Counted from the stretch's first letter, positions 1 through 9,843 are shown. The stretch is 64,000 nt of DNA from Thalassoroseus pseudoceratinae (GCF_011634775.1 NZ_JAALXT010000004.1:62001-126000); one strand, 5' to 3'. Notes: generated by a model from the sequence alone, not told the origin. Numbers and translations are program-made.

Positions 1-784
1 GCTTGCCACCACCGTTCGGGGCGACCATGACCTTGATCTGAGCGTTGACAGCCAACGGAGCAATCTTGGCGAGATCGCGGTAGGGGTCGTCGGTGCGGAA
101 GTTGCCGCTATCGAAGTTGACGCCAAACCACGGCGACTCGTCGACTTGCTCGATGATGCTTAACATTTGCTTGGGTGTGGCGGTGATACCCCCGTGGTTT
201 TCCAACGCAAGCAGCACCCCCTTTTCAGCGGCGTATTCCAGGGACTCATTGATCCCTGCTGCACACCGCTTGATCGCTTCCGCTTCGTTGTCGCCCTTCG
301 GCGTTTTCCCAGCGAAAATACGAATCACGGGCGCCCCCATCGCAGCGGCGTAGTCGATCCATTGCCGAGTCATGGCAAGTTGCTTCTGACGGGCTTCACC
401 ATCGGGAAGGGCAAAGTCATTGCCGATCGCCGTGCCGGAGATATCCAATCCCTGCCGAAACGTCCGATTTTTGAGCATCATCAGATACTCATTTGTGACT
501 TTCGATGGGAAGTAGTAGCTGGTCAATTCCGTGCCATCGAGCCCGAGTTCCGCACAGAAATCGATGAAATCACTCAGCGTCATTTGTGGATCGCTGCCAC
601 CTTTGCGGAGTTGGCGATTGAACGAATACGCCGCGAGCGACAACTTCATATGCGAACCGCTGGCCGATTTCGGTTCCTTTGCGGACGCGGTTTGGGGGGC
701 CAATGCCGCCACCGCACCGGCTCCAGCGAGAGCGGACAGGAAATGACGACGATCGACGGAAATTCGAGAATCAGCAGAATTCAT
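1..784 (-). CDS. Tat-exported sugar phosphate isomerase/epimerase family protein (C-terminal part outside window)
   Basis: The gene runs off the left edge; 261 N-terminal codons are visible, starting at the ATG at 782-784. A twin-arginine signal is evident (DRRHFLSAL followed by an Ala-rich stretch), so the protein is probably exported folded. The mature part starts with KLSLAAYSFNRQL and carries TIM-barrel features of the xylose-isomerase-like AP endonuclease 2 family, such as LENHGG and VNFDSGNFR, where Glu and Asp/His residues normally bind a divalent metal. Planctomycetes encode many such secreted isomerase/epimerase proteins of unknown substrate. It is divergent from leuS, with a 198-bp gap that must hold both promoters. 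The family call is firm; the substrate cannot be told. Confidence 0.85.
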   Translation of the reverse strand, partial: MNSADSRISVDRRHFLSALAGAGAVAALAPQTASAKEPKSASGSHMKLSLAAYSFNRQLRKGGSDPQMTLSDFIDFCAELGLDGTELTSYYFPSKVTNEYLMMLKNRTFRQGLDISGTAIGNDFALPDGEARQKQLAMTRQWIDYAAAMGAPVIRIFAGKTPKGDNEAEAIKRCAAGINESLEYAAEKGVLLALENHGGITATPKQMLSIIEQVDESPWFGVNFDSGNFRTDDPYRDLAKIAPLAVNAQIKVMVAPNGGGK

Positions 785-982
785 ATGGGGTTCCGAACAC
801 AAAGTGGCAGGGTGGTGTCTGTAGAAACAATTCGCTTACCATTTTCCGATCGTACGTCAGAATTGCAAACCCGTCGCACGCCACTACACTGAGCGTTGTG
901 ATCTTGCGCCAAACGTGGATTGCCCGGAATGAAACTCAAGGGCCGCTCACGACGCCTTCAAACCTAACCCACATCGACACTC

Positions 983-3946
983 ATGCCTCGCTACGATGCC
1001 AACCGGATCGAACCCAAATGGCAAGCCTTTTGGGATCAAAACGCCACCTTCCAATTGCCGGACGAGATCCCCGAAGGCGAAAAGAAATATGTCCTCGATA
1101 TGTTTCCGTACCCGTCGGGTGACGGTTTGCACGTGGGGCACCCCGAAGGCTACACCGCGACGGATATCGTGTGCCGTCACGCCCGGATGAAGGGTCAGAA
1201 CGTATTGCACACGATGGGTTGGGACTCGTTCGGTTTACCGGCCGAACAGCACGCCATCAAGACGGGCACACACCCCCGAGTCACGACAAACAAAAACATC
1301 GACAACTTCCGCCGCCAACTCAAAAGTTTGGGATTCAGTTACGATTGGTCGCGGGAATTCGCCACCACCGATCCCGACTATTACCGTTGGACCCAGTGGA
1401 TTTTCCTGCAACTCTTCGACACTTGGTACGATCCCGAGCACGAATGGACCGGGCCCGACAGCAAACAACGCATCGGCAAAGGTCGACCAATTGCCGAGTT
1501 GCCGATTCCGAATGACGTGCAATCGGAAGGCGAGTCTGCGGTCCGGAAGTACCAGGATGCGCACCGATTGGCGTATCAACACGAAGCCCCGGTGAATTGG
1601 TGTCCGGCTCTTGGGACGGTGCTCGCGAATGAGGAAGTCACGGCGGAAGGGCGAAGCGAACGCGGCGATCATCCGGTGGAACGCCGTCAACTTCGACAAT
1701 GGATGCTCCGCATCACCGCATACGCCGAGCGATTGTCCGAAGAACTCGAAGACTTGGATTGGCCCGATTCGGTCAAGGCTTTGCAACGGAACTGGATTGG
1801 CAAAAGTTTGGGGGCGGAGGTCGATTTCTACATCGGCTCGCAGACGGAAGACGGCTTCACAGCCTGGAAGCAACAACGCGAGCAAACCGGCTTTCCGAAA
1901 TCGCCCGACACCGACGTGCTTCGGGTCTACACCACCCGACCGGATACGCTCTACGGTGCCACATACATGGTGCTCGCACCGGAGCACCCCGCGGTCGATC
2001 GGTTGACCTCGAAAGACCAGCAAACCGCCGTCGAGGAATATCGGCGGATGGCCGGTTTGAAAAGCGACCTCGACCGGACCGATTTAGCCAAGGAAAAAAC
2101 CGGCGTCTTCACCGGCAGCTACGCGACGAATCCGGTCAACGGCCAACAAATTCCAATTTGGATCGCGGATTACGTTCTTGTCAGTTACGGCACCGGAGCC
2201 ATCATGGCGGTGCCGGCTCACGATGAACGCGACTTCGAATTCGCCAAGGCGTTCGACTTGCCGATTCTTCAGGTGGTCGCCTCGACCAGCGATACGGATT
2301 CCACAATCGCTGACGACAAACAGCTGTTGGATACGTTGACGATGAACGAAGCCGCCGAGGGTTCCGTGCATGTCCCCGGTTTGGAATTGGACGAAGCATT
2401 CACGGAAACCGGGTACGCGATCAACTCCGGTACCTACGACGGCATGGCGACGGAAGATTTCAAACCGAAGATTGCCGCCGACTTGCAAGAAAAAGGACTC
2501 GGCAAAGAAGCCGTGAATTATCGGTTGCGGGATTGGTTGTTCAGCCGTCAACGGTATTGGGGCGAACCGTTTCCGATCTGGCATGAACTCGACGCTGACG
2601 GCACCCCGACCGGAATGGTGCGGGCCGTCGAAGATGCGGAGTTGCCAGTCGTGTTGCCAGAGATGGAGGACTTCCAACCCACCGGCACGCCCGATCCGCT
2701 TTTGTCCAAAGCTCCTGAAGAATGGCTCTACCAAACCGCTGATGACGGCGTGAAGCTCAAACGCGAAACCAACAGCATGCCGCAATGGGCCGGTTCATGT
2801 TGGTACTACTTGCGGTTCGCTGACCCGAAAAACTCCGAGCGGTTCATCGATCCCGCGAAAGAGAACTACTGGTTGCCGGTCGATCTCTACATCGGTGGTG
2901 CCGAACACGCGGTGTTGCACTTGTTGTACTCGCGGTTCTGGCACAAAGTCTTGTTTGATCGTGGCGAAGTCACCACGCCAGAGCCGTTTCAGAAGCTCGT
3001 CAATCAAGGCATGATTCTCGGCGCTCCTGAGTTGAGCGGTTTTCAAGACACCGACGGCAACTGGGTTTCGAGCAAGAAAGTTCGCGAGAACACCAACGAG
3101 GAACTCGACGCCACACACGTGATAGCCGACACCGGCGAACCTGCCACTGCGGTCAAACTCGAAGCCGAACAAGTTGAGAAAAAGGGCGAGAACTTCGTAT
3201 TGGCGGACGATCCGAAAATCGTCGTCGATAGTCGAGCCTACAAGATGTCGAAATCGCGTGGGAACGTGATCAATCCTGATGACATTGTTTCGCAGTACGG
3301 TGCGGACTCGTTGCGGCTTTACGAGATGTTCATGGGGCCGCTCGAACAGAACAAACCCTGGAGCATGTCCGGCGTGGACGGCGTGTACCGCTTTCTCGGT
3401 CGAGCGTGGCGGATGATCGTCGACGAACGAGCCGACGAGGTGAAACTCAACGCCTCCGTGCAGGACATCCCGCCGAACGAAGATCAGGAACGAATCCTTC
3501 ACAAGACCATCCAAGCCGTCGGCGAGGATATCGAGCGGTTGTCGTTCAACACAGCGATCAGTCGGATGATGGAATTCACCAACGCCGTCACCGCAATGGA
3601 CCAGCGACCGCGAGCCATCTTGGAACCGTTCGTGTTGTTGCTCGCCCCGTTCGCGCCACACTTGGCCGAAGAACTTTGGGAGTTGTTCGGGCACGAGACT
3701 TCATTGGCGTACGAACCCTGGCCAGAGTTCGACGAATCGAAAATCCGCGAAGACACCGTCGAAGTCCCCGTGCAGATCAACGGCAAAGTCAAAGCCAAAA
3801 TCCAAGTCCCCAACGGTGCCGACAAAACCACTCTCGAAACCACCGCCACCCAAGACGAAACCGTTCAAAGTTTCCTCGACGGCAAACAAATCATCAAAAT
3901 AATCGTCGTGCCGGGACGACTTGTGAACTTCGTCGTGAAGGGGTAA
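983..3946 (+). CDS. leuS: Leucyl-tRNA synthetase
   Basis: Charges tRNA-Leu with leucine in the cytoplasm. It is a class Ia synthetase: the HIGH-type signature is HVGH at residues 50-53 and the KMSKS loop is at about 754-758, followed by RGNVINPDD. The connective editing domain lies between, with [13 protein letters not shown] and the [15 protein letters not shown] segment typical of leucine editing. The C-terminal anticodon-binding region ([11 protein letters not shown]) and a ubiquitin-like end ([13 protein letters not shown]) are complete. At 987 residues it is longer than the roughly 860 of E. coli LeuRS; the extra length includes an acidic insertion at about 690-745, just before KMSKS. 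No strong Shine-Dalgarno is seen before the ATG. Confidence 0.97.
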   Translation: MPRYDANRIEPKWQAFWDQNATFQLPDEIPEGEKKYVLDMFPYPSGDGLHVGHPEGYTATDIVCRHARMKGQNVLHTMGWDSFGLPAEQHAIKTGTHPRVTTNKNIDNFRRQLKSLGFSYDWSREFATTDPDYYRWTQWIFLQLFDTWYDPEHEWTGPDSKQRIGKGRPIAELPIPNDVQSEGESAVRKYQDAHRLAYQHEAPVNWCPALGTVLANEEVTAEGRSERGDHPVERRQLRQWMLRITAYAERLSEELEDLDWPDSVKALQRNWIGKSLGAEVDFYIGSQTEDGFTAWKQQREQTGFPKSPDTDVLRVYTTRPDTLYGATYMVLAPEHPAVDRLTSKDQQTAVEEYRRMAGLKSDLDRTDLAKEKTGVFTGSYATNPVNGQQIPIWIADYVLVSYGTGAIMAVPAHDERDFEFAKAFDLPILQVVASTSDTDSTIADDKQLLDTLTMNEAAEGSVHVPGLELDEAFTETGYAINSGTYDGMATEDFKPKIAADLQEKGLGKEAVNYRLRDWLFSRQRYWGEPFPIWHELDADGTPTGMVRAVEDAELPVVLPEMEDFQPTGTPDPLLSKAPEEWLYQTADDGVKLKRETNSMPQWAGSCWYYLRFADPKNSERFIDPAKENYWLPVDLYIGGAEHAVLHLLYSRFWHKVLFDRGEVTTPEPFQKLVNQGMILGAPELSGFQDTDGNWVSSKKVRENTNEELDATHVIADTGEPATAVKLEAEQVEKKGENFVLADDPKIVVDSRAYKMSKSRGNVINPDDIVSQYGADSLRLYEMFMGPLEQNKPWSMSGVDGVYRFLGRAWRMIVDERADEVKLNASVQDIPPNEDQERILHKTIQAVGEDIERLSFNTAISRMMEFTNAVTAMDQRPRAILEPFVLLLAPFAPHLAEELWELFGHETSLAYEPWPEFDESKIREDTVEVPVQINGKVKAKIQVPNGADKTTLETTATQDETVQSFLDGKQIIKIIVVPGRLVNFVVKG

Positions 3947-4041
3947 TACCGTATCTGGGGCAGTGCCTGGTGGAGCCCAATATAGTCTGCATAAGAACCT
4001 TATACTTTGCGCAAATCACGGGTCGCGGTAGGAAAAACACC

Positions 4042-4332
4042 ATGTCAGATTACTGGATTCGAACTGAATTGGGTGTTCATGCTGGATTTACAGTAGAGTG
4101 GCACGGCCCATACGACAATCAACAACGAGCTGTTTCTGTAGCTAAAGAATTATCCGACCCTTGGGATGCGACGGAAATTGTCGCGGAAGTAGTTCTCGGT
4201 GCCCCGGGCTCCGAAGGTACTCGATTGGCTGAATTCTATCGTGGCACGAAGTATCTTCCAGGCGAAAGTCCATGGTACGACTGCCGACCACCGGCTACCG
4301 TCGATATTCCTTTGAGCCCGAAGGGGAAATAA
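4042..4332 (+). CDS. Small hypothetical protein
   Basis: A 96-residue soluble protein starting MSDYWIRTELGV, with a plausible ribosome site (TAGGAAAA) about 8 bases before the ATG. It has no signal peptide, membrane segment or motif I recognise; aromatic residues are frequent (WIRTE, VEWHGPY, PWYDC). It lies 95 bp behind leuS on the same strand. An open frame continues upstream into leuS out of frame, but that part is a shadow of leuS; the ATG at 4042 is the sensible start. Base composition is slightly more A/T-rich than leuS. Probably a real lineage-specific gene; function unknown. Confidence 0.55.
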   Translation: MSDYWIRTELGVHAGFTVEWHGPYDNQQRAVSVAKELSDPWDATEIVAEVVLGAPGSEGTRLAEFYRGTKYLPGESPWYDCRPPATVDIPLSPKGK

Positions 4333-4398
4333 CATTGATGTGCAGTAGTCGTAGGTCAAGAAGCGCCCAACGCAATTCATTTCGATTCCGCCAACAGT

Positions 4399-4415
4399 GT
4401 CAGGTACGGCCTGAC
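4399..4415. repeat. Short intergenic palindrome (TCAGG-N5-CCTGA type)
   Basis: The 17 bases GTCAGGTACGGCCTGAC form a palindrome with 6-bp arms, followed by CTAC. It sits between the small gene ending at 4332 and the methyltransferase starting at 4449. The same TCAGG-N5-CCTGA design recurs twice at 17398-17462, so it looks like a dispersed intergenic repeat family. Confidence 0.6.
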
Positions 4416-4448
4416 CTACTCGCTGACCTTCCATAGATTGAGACCCAC

Positions 4449-5192
4449 GTGGCTATCGAACTTCGTAACCCTCATAGTGTGCAGGCAGCTTTGGAGAGGC
4501 GGCCGAATGCTGTGATGGAGATTCGTCTACACTCTCGGCAGCCGGGAACCGCTTGGGAATCGGTCGCCGAGACGGCGAAAGCGGCCCGTGTGCCCGTGCG
4601 ACGCGGGCAACGTCCGGAGCAATCCGGACGACGGCAGCCGAAAGGGGATCAGTCCGAACGCATTGGAGCCGGCAGCGCGACGGTGAAGGAACTTGATCCG
4701 GTTGAGTTGGACGAAATCTTTGCGAACGGAGCCGAACGAGCGAACGGTCGGGGCGTATGGTTGGCGTTGGATCAGGTTCAAGACCCACGAAACCTCGGAG
4801 CGATTTTCCGATCGGCGGCGTTCTTTGGATTGGAAGGGTTGATCTTTACTCGTCACAAATCGGCCCCGCTGACCGGTGTGGCCTACGATGCTGCATCGGG
4901 AGGAATCGAACACGTCCCGTACGCCAATCCGCCGAGTCTCACCCGCACGATGCAACTTGCCAAAGACAACGGCTTGTGGATTCTCGGTGCATCGGAACAT
5001 GCGGAGCAGGACATTTCCGAAGTCGATCGCGAACGCCCCTGGCTACTGATCGTCGGTAATGAGCAGCAGGGCTTACGACGGCTCACGCAGAAAAACTGCG
5101 ACACCATGTGTCGTCTCTCGCCGCGTGGCCCGGTGCAATCCCTGAACGTTTCCGTCGCGACGGCCGTCTTGCTCGCCGGGCTGACCCGTTGA
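4449..5192 (+). CDS. SpoU/TrmH-family RNA 2'-O-ribose methyltransferase (RlmB-like)
   Basis: A SAM-dependent SPOUT methyltransferase of 247 residues acting on rRNA or tRNA. The three SpoU motifs are visible: motif 1 LDQVQDPRNLGAIFRSA, motif 2 LIVGNEQQGLRR and motif 3 QSLNVSVATAVLL, the last two forming the knotted SAM site. The N-terminal part (about 1-90) holds a short substrate-binding-like segment and a basic, low-complexity linker rich in Arg, Gln and Gly. Length and motifs fit RlmB (23S rRNA Gm2251) best, but TrmH-type tRNA specificity cannot be excluded. Start is a GTG at 4449. The next gene begins shortly after its stop. Confidence 0.9.
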   Translation: MAIELRNPHSVQAALERRPNAVMEIRLHSRQPGTAWESVAETAKAARVPVRRGQRPEQSGRRQPKGDQSERIGAGSATVKELDPVELDEIFANGAERANGRGVWLALDQVQDPRNLGAIFRSAAFFGLEGLIFTRHKSAPLTGVAYDAASGGIEHVPYANPPSLTRTMQLAKDNGLWILGASEHAEQDISEVDRERPWLLIVGNEQQGLRRLTQKNCDTMCRLSPRGPVQSLNVSVATAVLLAGLTR

Positions 5193-5270
5193 TTGACGCG
5201 CGATAGCCCCTATGCCACACTGTCAAAAACCGTACAAGTGAATTTATCAACTTCCGTCAAGGTGTTGCCG

Positions 5271-6581
5271 ATGGTTTCCCACCGCCGAATCGACATTCCC
5301 GCGTTGGCCGGGATGGTTCTTGCTCTTGCGACTCTTTCGAACGCCTCCGCCGAGAATTGGCCGTCATGGCGGGGACCGAGTCACAATGGAATCTCCGGTG
5401 AGACGAATCTTCCGATCGAATTCGGCCCGGACAAGAACGTCGCGTGGAAACTCCCACTCCCCGGACAAGCTGGAGCGACCCCGTGCATCTGGGGTAAGGA
5501 CATTTTCGTCACATCAGTCGACGATGACGATTTTCTCCTGATGTGCATCAGCACGGATGGCACAGAGAAGTGGCGTCGCGTGATCGGTAATGGAAACCAA
5601 CGGGTCCGCGGTGACGAAGGAAACTACGCCTCGCCGTCTCCGTCCACTGACGGAAAACACGTGTGGGTGATGTTCGGCCAGGGCGATTTGGCCTGCTTCG
5701 ACTTCGCTGGAAATGAAGTGTGGGCGTTCAACCTCCAAGACCGTTACGGCAAGTTCCAAATTCAGTTCGGAATGGCCTCGACACCAGTGCTCCACAAGGG
5801 ACGGTTGTACCTGCAATTGATCCACGGTGAAGGTCGGCCGAATACGCAAGAAGCTCGCGTCGTTGCCCTCGACGCTTCGACCGGCAAAGAAATTTGGCAG
5901 ACCGGTCGTGTCACTGGTGCTTCTCAAGAGAACGAACACTCCTATGCATCACCGACGTTGTACGACGACGGAAAAGAAACCTATTTGGTGACTCACGGCG
6001 GTGATTACGCCATCGCGTTCAATCTCGAAGACGGCAAAGAAATCTGGCGGCTTGCCGGTTTGAACCCTCGTGATGATCCCAATCGCCGCTACCATCCGAC
6101 CTTGCGATTCGTGGCGTCTCCCGTCGCGAACGAAGGAATGGTTGTGGTGCCAACAGCGAAAAATGGCCCAGTGGTTGCAGTCAAAGGCTCGGCTCGCGGA
6201 TTGGTCGATGCCGACTCCTCCGATCACCTGTGGACGCGACCGCAAAACACGCCTGACGTGCCATCCCCGCTGATCAAAGACGGACTCGTTTATCTTTGCC
6301 GAGAGAACGGAAACCTGCTTGTTCTCGACGCCAAGACCGGCAAGGAAATGGACGAAAACCGAACGACACGTGATCGACACCGTGCGTCACCAGTTTGGGC
6401 TGACGGCAAAATTTACCTCACGGCACGCGGCGGAATCATTACCGTGGTCAAAGAGGGTGCGGAATTTGAAGTTCTCTCGCAGAACGATCTTGGAGAGGAG
6501 ATTTCGGCATCACCGGCTATCTCCGACGGCACCATTTATCTCCGCACGTTCAAATCCCTGTGGGCGATTCGGCAGAAGTAA
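5271..6581 (+). CDS. Secreted PQQ-like beta-propeller repeat protein
   Basis: A 436-residue exported protein: a signal peptide (MVSHRRIDIPALAGMVLALATLSNASA) precedes the mature start ENWPSWRGPSHNG, a hallmark of planctomycete outer-membrane-assembly-like/PQQ propellers. Repeated blades carry W-W or GK-(E/K)-IW motifs (DGTEKWRRV, GNEVWAFN, TGKEIWQT, DGKEIWRL, SDHLWTRP). Propellers of this kind act as scaffolds or bind PQQ in dehydrogenases; the residues that ligate PQQ and calcium in alcohol dehydrogenases are not evident, so I call it non-enzymatic or unknown. An upstream TTG at 5193 is in frame, but the ATG at 5271 places the signal peptide correctly. Confidence 0.88.
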   Translation: MVSHRRIDIPALAGMVLALATLSNASAENWPSWRGPSHNGISGETNLPIEFGPDKNVAWKLPLPGQAGATPCIWGKDIFVTSVDDDDFLLMCISTDGTEKWRRVIGNGNQRVRGDEGNYASPSPSTDGKHVWVMFGQGDLACFDFAGNEVWAFNLQDRYGKFQIQFGMASTPVLHKGRLYLQLIHGEGRPNTQEARVVALDASTGKEIWQTGRVTGASQENEHSYASPTLYDDGKETYLVTHGGDYAIAFNLEDGKEIWRLAGLNPRDDPNRRYHPTLRFVASPVANEGMVVVPTAKNGPVVAVKGSARGLVDADSSDHLWTRPQNTPDVPSPLIKDGLVYLCRENGNLLVLDAKTGKEMDENRTTRDRHRASPVWADGKIYLTARGGIITVVKEGAEFEVLSQNDLGEEISASPAISDGTIYLRTFKSLWAIRQK

Positions 6582-6607
6582 CTTTCTGGGAAAGTCTTGA
6601 GTTCAGC

Positions 6608-6913
6608 ATGACCGATTCGATGACGTTACGCGATTTGCAGAATCTCATCGAGACGATGTATTCCGCGAAGGATGTTCAGCGGGGGACCGCGGGAACATTC
6701 ATGTGGTTGATGGAAGAAATTGGTGAACTCGCCGCAGCATTGCGAGAGGGCACGCCCGAGGAACTCGCCGCCGAGTTCGCGGACGTGCTCGCGTGGCTGG
6801 CCACCATCGCCAACGTAGCCGACATCGACCTAACCCAAGCCGTTCATGACAAATACGGTGGCGGTTGTCCGGGTTGCCAGGCGATGGTCTGCGTGTGCAA
6901 CGTCAAACCTTAG
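6608..6913 (+). CDS. MazG-like nucleotide pyrophosphohydrolase
   Basis: A 101-residue protein of the all-alpha NTP pyrophosphohydrolase superfamily (MazG, dUTPase-2, HisE). The metal-binding signature E-E-x-x-E at EEIGELAAAL and E-x-x-D at EFADVLAW is intact, so it should hydrolyse a (d)NTP or modified nucleotide to the monophosphate. The C-terminus ends in a Cys cluster (GGCPGCQAMVCVC), unusual for MazG and perhaps metal-binding, although homologues in planctomycetes may share it. Only 26 bp separate it from the propeller gene and 7 bp from xdhC downstream, implying one transcript. Confidence 0.85.
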   Translation: MTDSMTLRDLQNLIETMYSAKDVQRGTAGTFMWLMEEIGELAAALREGTPEELAAEFADVLAWLATIANVADIDLTQAVHDKYGGGCPGCQAMVCVCNVKP

Positions 6914-6920
6914 GGGAATC

Positions 6921-8039
6921 ATGGAAACCTTGTTGCAGACCCTGGTGGATTCCGTGCGAGGTGGTTCGCCGTGTGCGTATACCGCCCTCGTGGAAACACG
7001 GGGATCGACCCCGCAAAAAGCGGGAGCCACCATGCTCGTGTTTCCTGATGGTTCGCAAACCGGCACGCTCGGCGGCGGTTGCGTCGAAGCCGAGGTCAAA
7101 CAGCGAGCGTTGCGGTTGCTGGACCATGGCGATCGCGAAATCCTCACGTTCAATCTCGACAGCGATTATGGATGGGATGACGGTTTGATCTGCGGCGGCC
7201 GAATGCGGATGCTGGTCGATCCGATCCGCCCCGGTGATGACCTCAGTTACTTCGATCGTCAATTGGAAGTCATCCGGGAAGGTCGCGGTTCGACGGAAGT
7301 CATCATCTTCAAGACTGAAAACGAAGACTCCACCGGTGATCGGTTTTTGCTTGATGCTGAAGGCGAGATCATTGCCTCACGAAGCACTCAAGAAATGCCA
7401 GCGGAAGCCAAAACCAACCTGCGATCGTTGGCCGACCGTCCAAGACCATACGTCGCGAAGGGCGTGTGCTATTTGCCCCGGTTGGATCGGTGTCGGTTGT
7501 TGATTGTCGGAGCAGGGCACGTTGGGCAAGAAGTTGCCAAACTCGCGGCGGCGGCAGACTTTGATGTGTGGGTTGTCGATGACCGTGAACAGTACTGCAA
7601 TTTGGAACGATTCCCGCAAGCGAAGCGGTTGATTGTCGCTGACATTGACACAGCGCTCTCAGGGTTGGAAATCGATCCCGACACCTATGCAATCATCGTG
7701 ACTCGCGGCCACAATCACGACGAAGAAGCCCTTTACCATCTCGCTGAGACTTCAGCCCGGTACGTGGGTCTGATCGGTTCGCACCGCAAGATCAAACTGA
7801 TCTTCGAAGACCTCCTTGCCGAGAATATCTCTGCGAATGCACTCGAACGTGTGCACGCTCCGTTGGGTTTGGATATCGGTTCGCAAACCGTGCCGGAAAT
7901 CGCGGTCAGCATCGTGGCCGAACTCATCGCCCACCGTAATCTCGGCGGCATTCCCGACAAGTACACCCGCAACAGTTTGCTGCATGAACTCCACGGACGA
8001 GGCCGAAAAGACCAAGGGAGCGTACCGGAATCATCCTAA
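6921..8039 (+). CDS. XdhC/CoxI-family molybdenum-hydroxylase maturation protein
   Basis: XdhC proteins bind the molybdenum cofactor, have it sulfurated and hand it to xanthine-dehydrogenase-type enzymes. The N-terminal XdhC/CoxI domain shows VETRGSTPQKAGATMLV and GTLGGGCVEAEV; a Rossmann domain follows from about residue 190 with VGAGHVGQEVAKLA and ending in IGSHRKIKLIF and LGLDIGSQTVPEIAVSI. Length is 372 residues. The ATG at 6921 with AGGGGAATC before it fixes the start. A molybdenum hydroxylase operon it could serve is in the same window at 45204-49301, about 38 kb away and not in an operon with it. Confidence 0.93.
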   Translation: METLLQTLVDSVRGGSPCAYTALVETRGSTPQKAGATMLVFPDGSQTGTLGGGCVEAEVKQRALRLLDHGDREILTFNLDSDYGWDDGLICGGRMRMLVDPIRPGDDLSYFDRQLEVIREGRGSTEVIIFKTENEDSTGDRFLLDAEGEIIASRSTQEMPAEAKTNLRSLADRPRPYVAKGVCYLPRLDRCRLLIVGAGHVGQEVAKLAAAADFDVWVVDDREQYCNLERFPQAKRLIVADIDTALSGLEIDPDTYAIIVTRGHNHDEEALYHLAETSARYVGLIGSHRKIKLIFEDLLAENISANALERVHAPLGLDIGSQTVPEIAVSIVAELIAHRNLGGIPDKYTRNSLLHELHGRGRKDQGSVPESS

Positions 8040-8079
8040 TTTCGGTGCACAATTCAAGCTATTGTCGTGAGTGGTCGTG

Positions 8080-8571
8080 TCACTGAATAACTTGGCATCC
8101 GGGCACTTTGTTTTGAAGTTCCTCGATGGCCTTCTTCGTCACAGTTGTATTGTGAAGCGTGAGTTTTTCCAAGCTGGTCAGGCCCGCCAACTTTACAACT
8201 CCCGCATCGGTGATGTTCGTCGCTGAGAGTTCCAGTTCCTTCAGATTCTCGATTTCCAACAAGGCATCAACCCCGGCGTCCGTGATAGGCGCTCCGTGCA
8301 GACCGAGAAATTGCAGATCGCTGAGAACCGTAAGGTTCTTCAAATCCTCGTCGGTGATATCTTGACCATTGAGATCAATGCGTTGGATTTCCGTGGCGCC
8401 ATCGTCGATGTCGGAGAGCGATTTGACTGCCAACGATTTCCCAGCGACGGTCACGCTGCCGCCACGGGCCACGACCCACCCCATCACCGCGGCCGATCGG
8501 GTGGATGACGAACCGCAGCCCACACACGATCCAATCGCGACCAGGACCACCAAGACTCGAATGAATTTCAT
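8080..8571 (-). CDS. Leucine-rich-repeat lipoprotein
   Basis: A 163-residue exported protein. The signal peptide ends in VGCGSSS, with a lipobox-like Cys (C16 or C19), so it is probably lipid-anchored. Residues 55-155 hold four leucine-rich repeats of the planctomycete type (L-x-x-L-x-x-L-x-L-x-x-T-x-I-T-D-x-G), for example LQFLGLHGAPITDAGV and LKELELSATNITDAGV. Such repeats mediate protein binding; no enzymatic domain is present. It converges on xdhC, 40 bp apart. Function unknown. Confidence 0.85.
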   Translation of the reverse strand: MKFIRVLVVLVAIGSCVGCGSSSTRSAAVMGWVVARGGSVTVAGKSLAVKSLSDIDDGATEIQRIDLNGQDITDEDLKNLTVLSDLQFLGLHGAPITDAGVDALLEIENLKELELSATNITDAGVVKLAGLTSLEKLTLHNTTVTKKAIEELQNKVPGCQVIQ

Positions 8572-8659
8572 CGAGCGAGCTTTCTATACTTCAAGAAATG
8601 AATCAACGGATCACACCGGCAATACAAACGGCCGGGATATGATCTAAGTTATCGTCCGC

Positions 8660-9187
8660 ATGAACGGGCGGCAAATCGGAACCAATTTCATGTTTCGACA
8701 TCCTACAGAAATTCCCCCCGACCAGTTGCAGTCTGAATGCGATGTCAAACGTCTCAAACGCGGCGGTCCCGGTGGACAACATCGGAACAAGGTGGAAACG
8801 GCGGTCGTGTTACATCATCGTCCAACTGGTGTCTCTGCGGAAGCCAATGAACGCCGGTCCCAATCGCAGAACTTACAGGCCGCGTTGTTTCGACTCCGTA
8901 TCGCTCTCGCACTTCAAGTGCGTCGGGAGTGGAACACTCCCAGCGAGTTATGGACGACTCGTGTTCGCTCAAAGAAAATTCAAGTCCGCAACACTCACGA
9001 CGATTTTCCGGCGTTGCTCGCGGAGGCTCTCGATGCGTTTGAGGCAGGGGAGTGGAATGCGGCCGAGGTTGCCGATTCGCTCGAAACGACCACGTCGCAA
9101 CTTGTGAAATTTTTGAAACTCGAACCTGACGCATTCGGATTGCTGAATCAAAAACGAGTGGCAAGTGGTCTCAAGCCGTTGAAGTGA
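8660..9187 (+). CDS. Small GGQ-domain release-factor-like protein (ArfB-like)
   Basis: A 175-residue protein with only the catalytic domain of class I release factors. KRGGPGGQHRNKVET contains the GGQ tripeptide that triggers peptidyl-tRNA hydrolysis in the ribosome. It lacks the stop-codon-recognition domains, as in ArfB/ICT1 rescue proteins, but it also lacks the Lys/Arg-rich tail that ArfB uses to sense an empty mRNA channel; its C-terminus is LNQKRVASGLKPLK. Planctomycete genomes annotate this group as 'release factor-like'. An in-frame ATG at 8690 (MFRHPTEIPPDQL) is an equally plausible start. Confidence 0.85.
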   Translation: MNGRQIGTNFMFRHPTEIPPDQLQSECDVKRLKRGGPGGQHRNKVETAVVLHHRPTGVSAEANERRSQSQNLQAALFRLRIALALQVRREWNTPSELWTTRVRSKKIQVRNTHDDFPALLAEALDAFEAGEWNAAEVADSLETTTSQLVKFLKLEPDAFGLLNQKRVASGLKPLK

Positions 9188-9211
9188 TGGTCGGAAAACG
9201 GATCGACGAGC

Positions 9212-9796
9212 TTATTTCTTGTTCGCGTCCGGCAAGCGTTTCCAGGTCTTCTTGGTTTTCTTGCGTTTGTCATCGAAGAAGATCGCTCGTTTGCTCGTCA
9301 CCTCGATAATTTTTTGATCACGAACTTTACCTTTGAGTTTCGTGACCAATTCGAAGGCGGCTTGCGGTTTGCCACGAATCGATTGAAACACACACCGGCC
9401 ATCTTTGACTTCCCATTTGATATCCACGAGAAGTTCGTCATCGACCAGGAGCGAGTAGACCGTGGAAAATTCCACGTACATCGTGCCTCTGCCTTCGGGT
9501 TTGAGCGTGAGTGTGATGTCGCCGTAGGATTCGGGTCGCTTCCATCGCCCGATGAGTGCTCGGACATAATCCGCATCGCTGGGCGTTTTCGTTCGGATCG
9601 TCGAACCGGTTTGCAGTCGTGCGGCTGCCTCTGTTTCCGTGAATGGTTCTGAGACCGGATTTGTGCCTGCGCCGGAAAGAAACATTGCCGCTGTCACGAG
9701 CAGAGTCAATGCGACAAGCCCAACGAACCAGCGAAGCCCTCGCGACGTTCCCGGTGGAGCGGCAATTTCGGCATCTGTCGTATTCGTATCCATCAT
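9212..9796 (-). CDS. Membrane-anchored hypothetical protein
   Basis: A 194-residue protein with one transmembrane segment near the N-terminus (about residues 21-44, WFVGLVALTLLVTAAMFLSG) and an extracytoplasmic C-terminal domain. The visible text RALIGRWKRPESYGDITLTLKPEGRGTMYVEF resembles small lipocalin-like or 'IGRW' beta domains that planctomycetes attach to membrane anchors. The C-terminus is strongly basic (KRKKTKKTWKRL). A good ribosome site (AGGAGACGGACT) precedes the first of two adjacent ATGs. It lies 47 bp behind dnaE and may share its transcript. Function unknown. Confidence 0.8.
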   Translation of the reverse strand: MMDTNTTDAEIAAPPGTSRGLRWFVGLVALTLLVTAAMFLSGAGTNPVSEPFTETEAAARLQTGSTIRTKTPSDADYVRALIGRWKRPESYGDITLTLKPEGRGTMYVEFSTVYSLLVDDELLVDIKWEVKDGRCVFQSIRGKPQAAFELVTKLKGKVRDQKIIEVTSKRAIFFDDKRKKTKKTWKRLPDANKK

Positions 9797-9843
9797 AGTC
9801 CGTCTCCTACGAAAACCCGAATCTCCAATTCACACCAGTTTCA

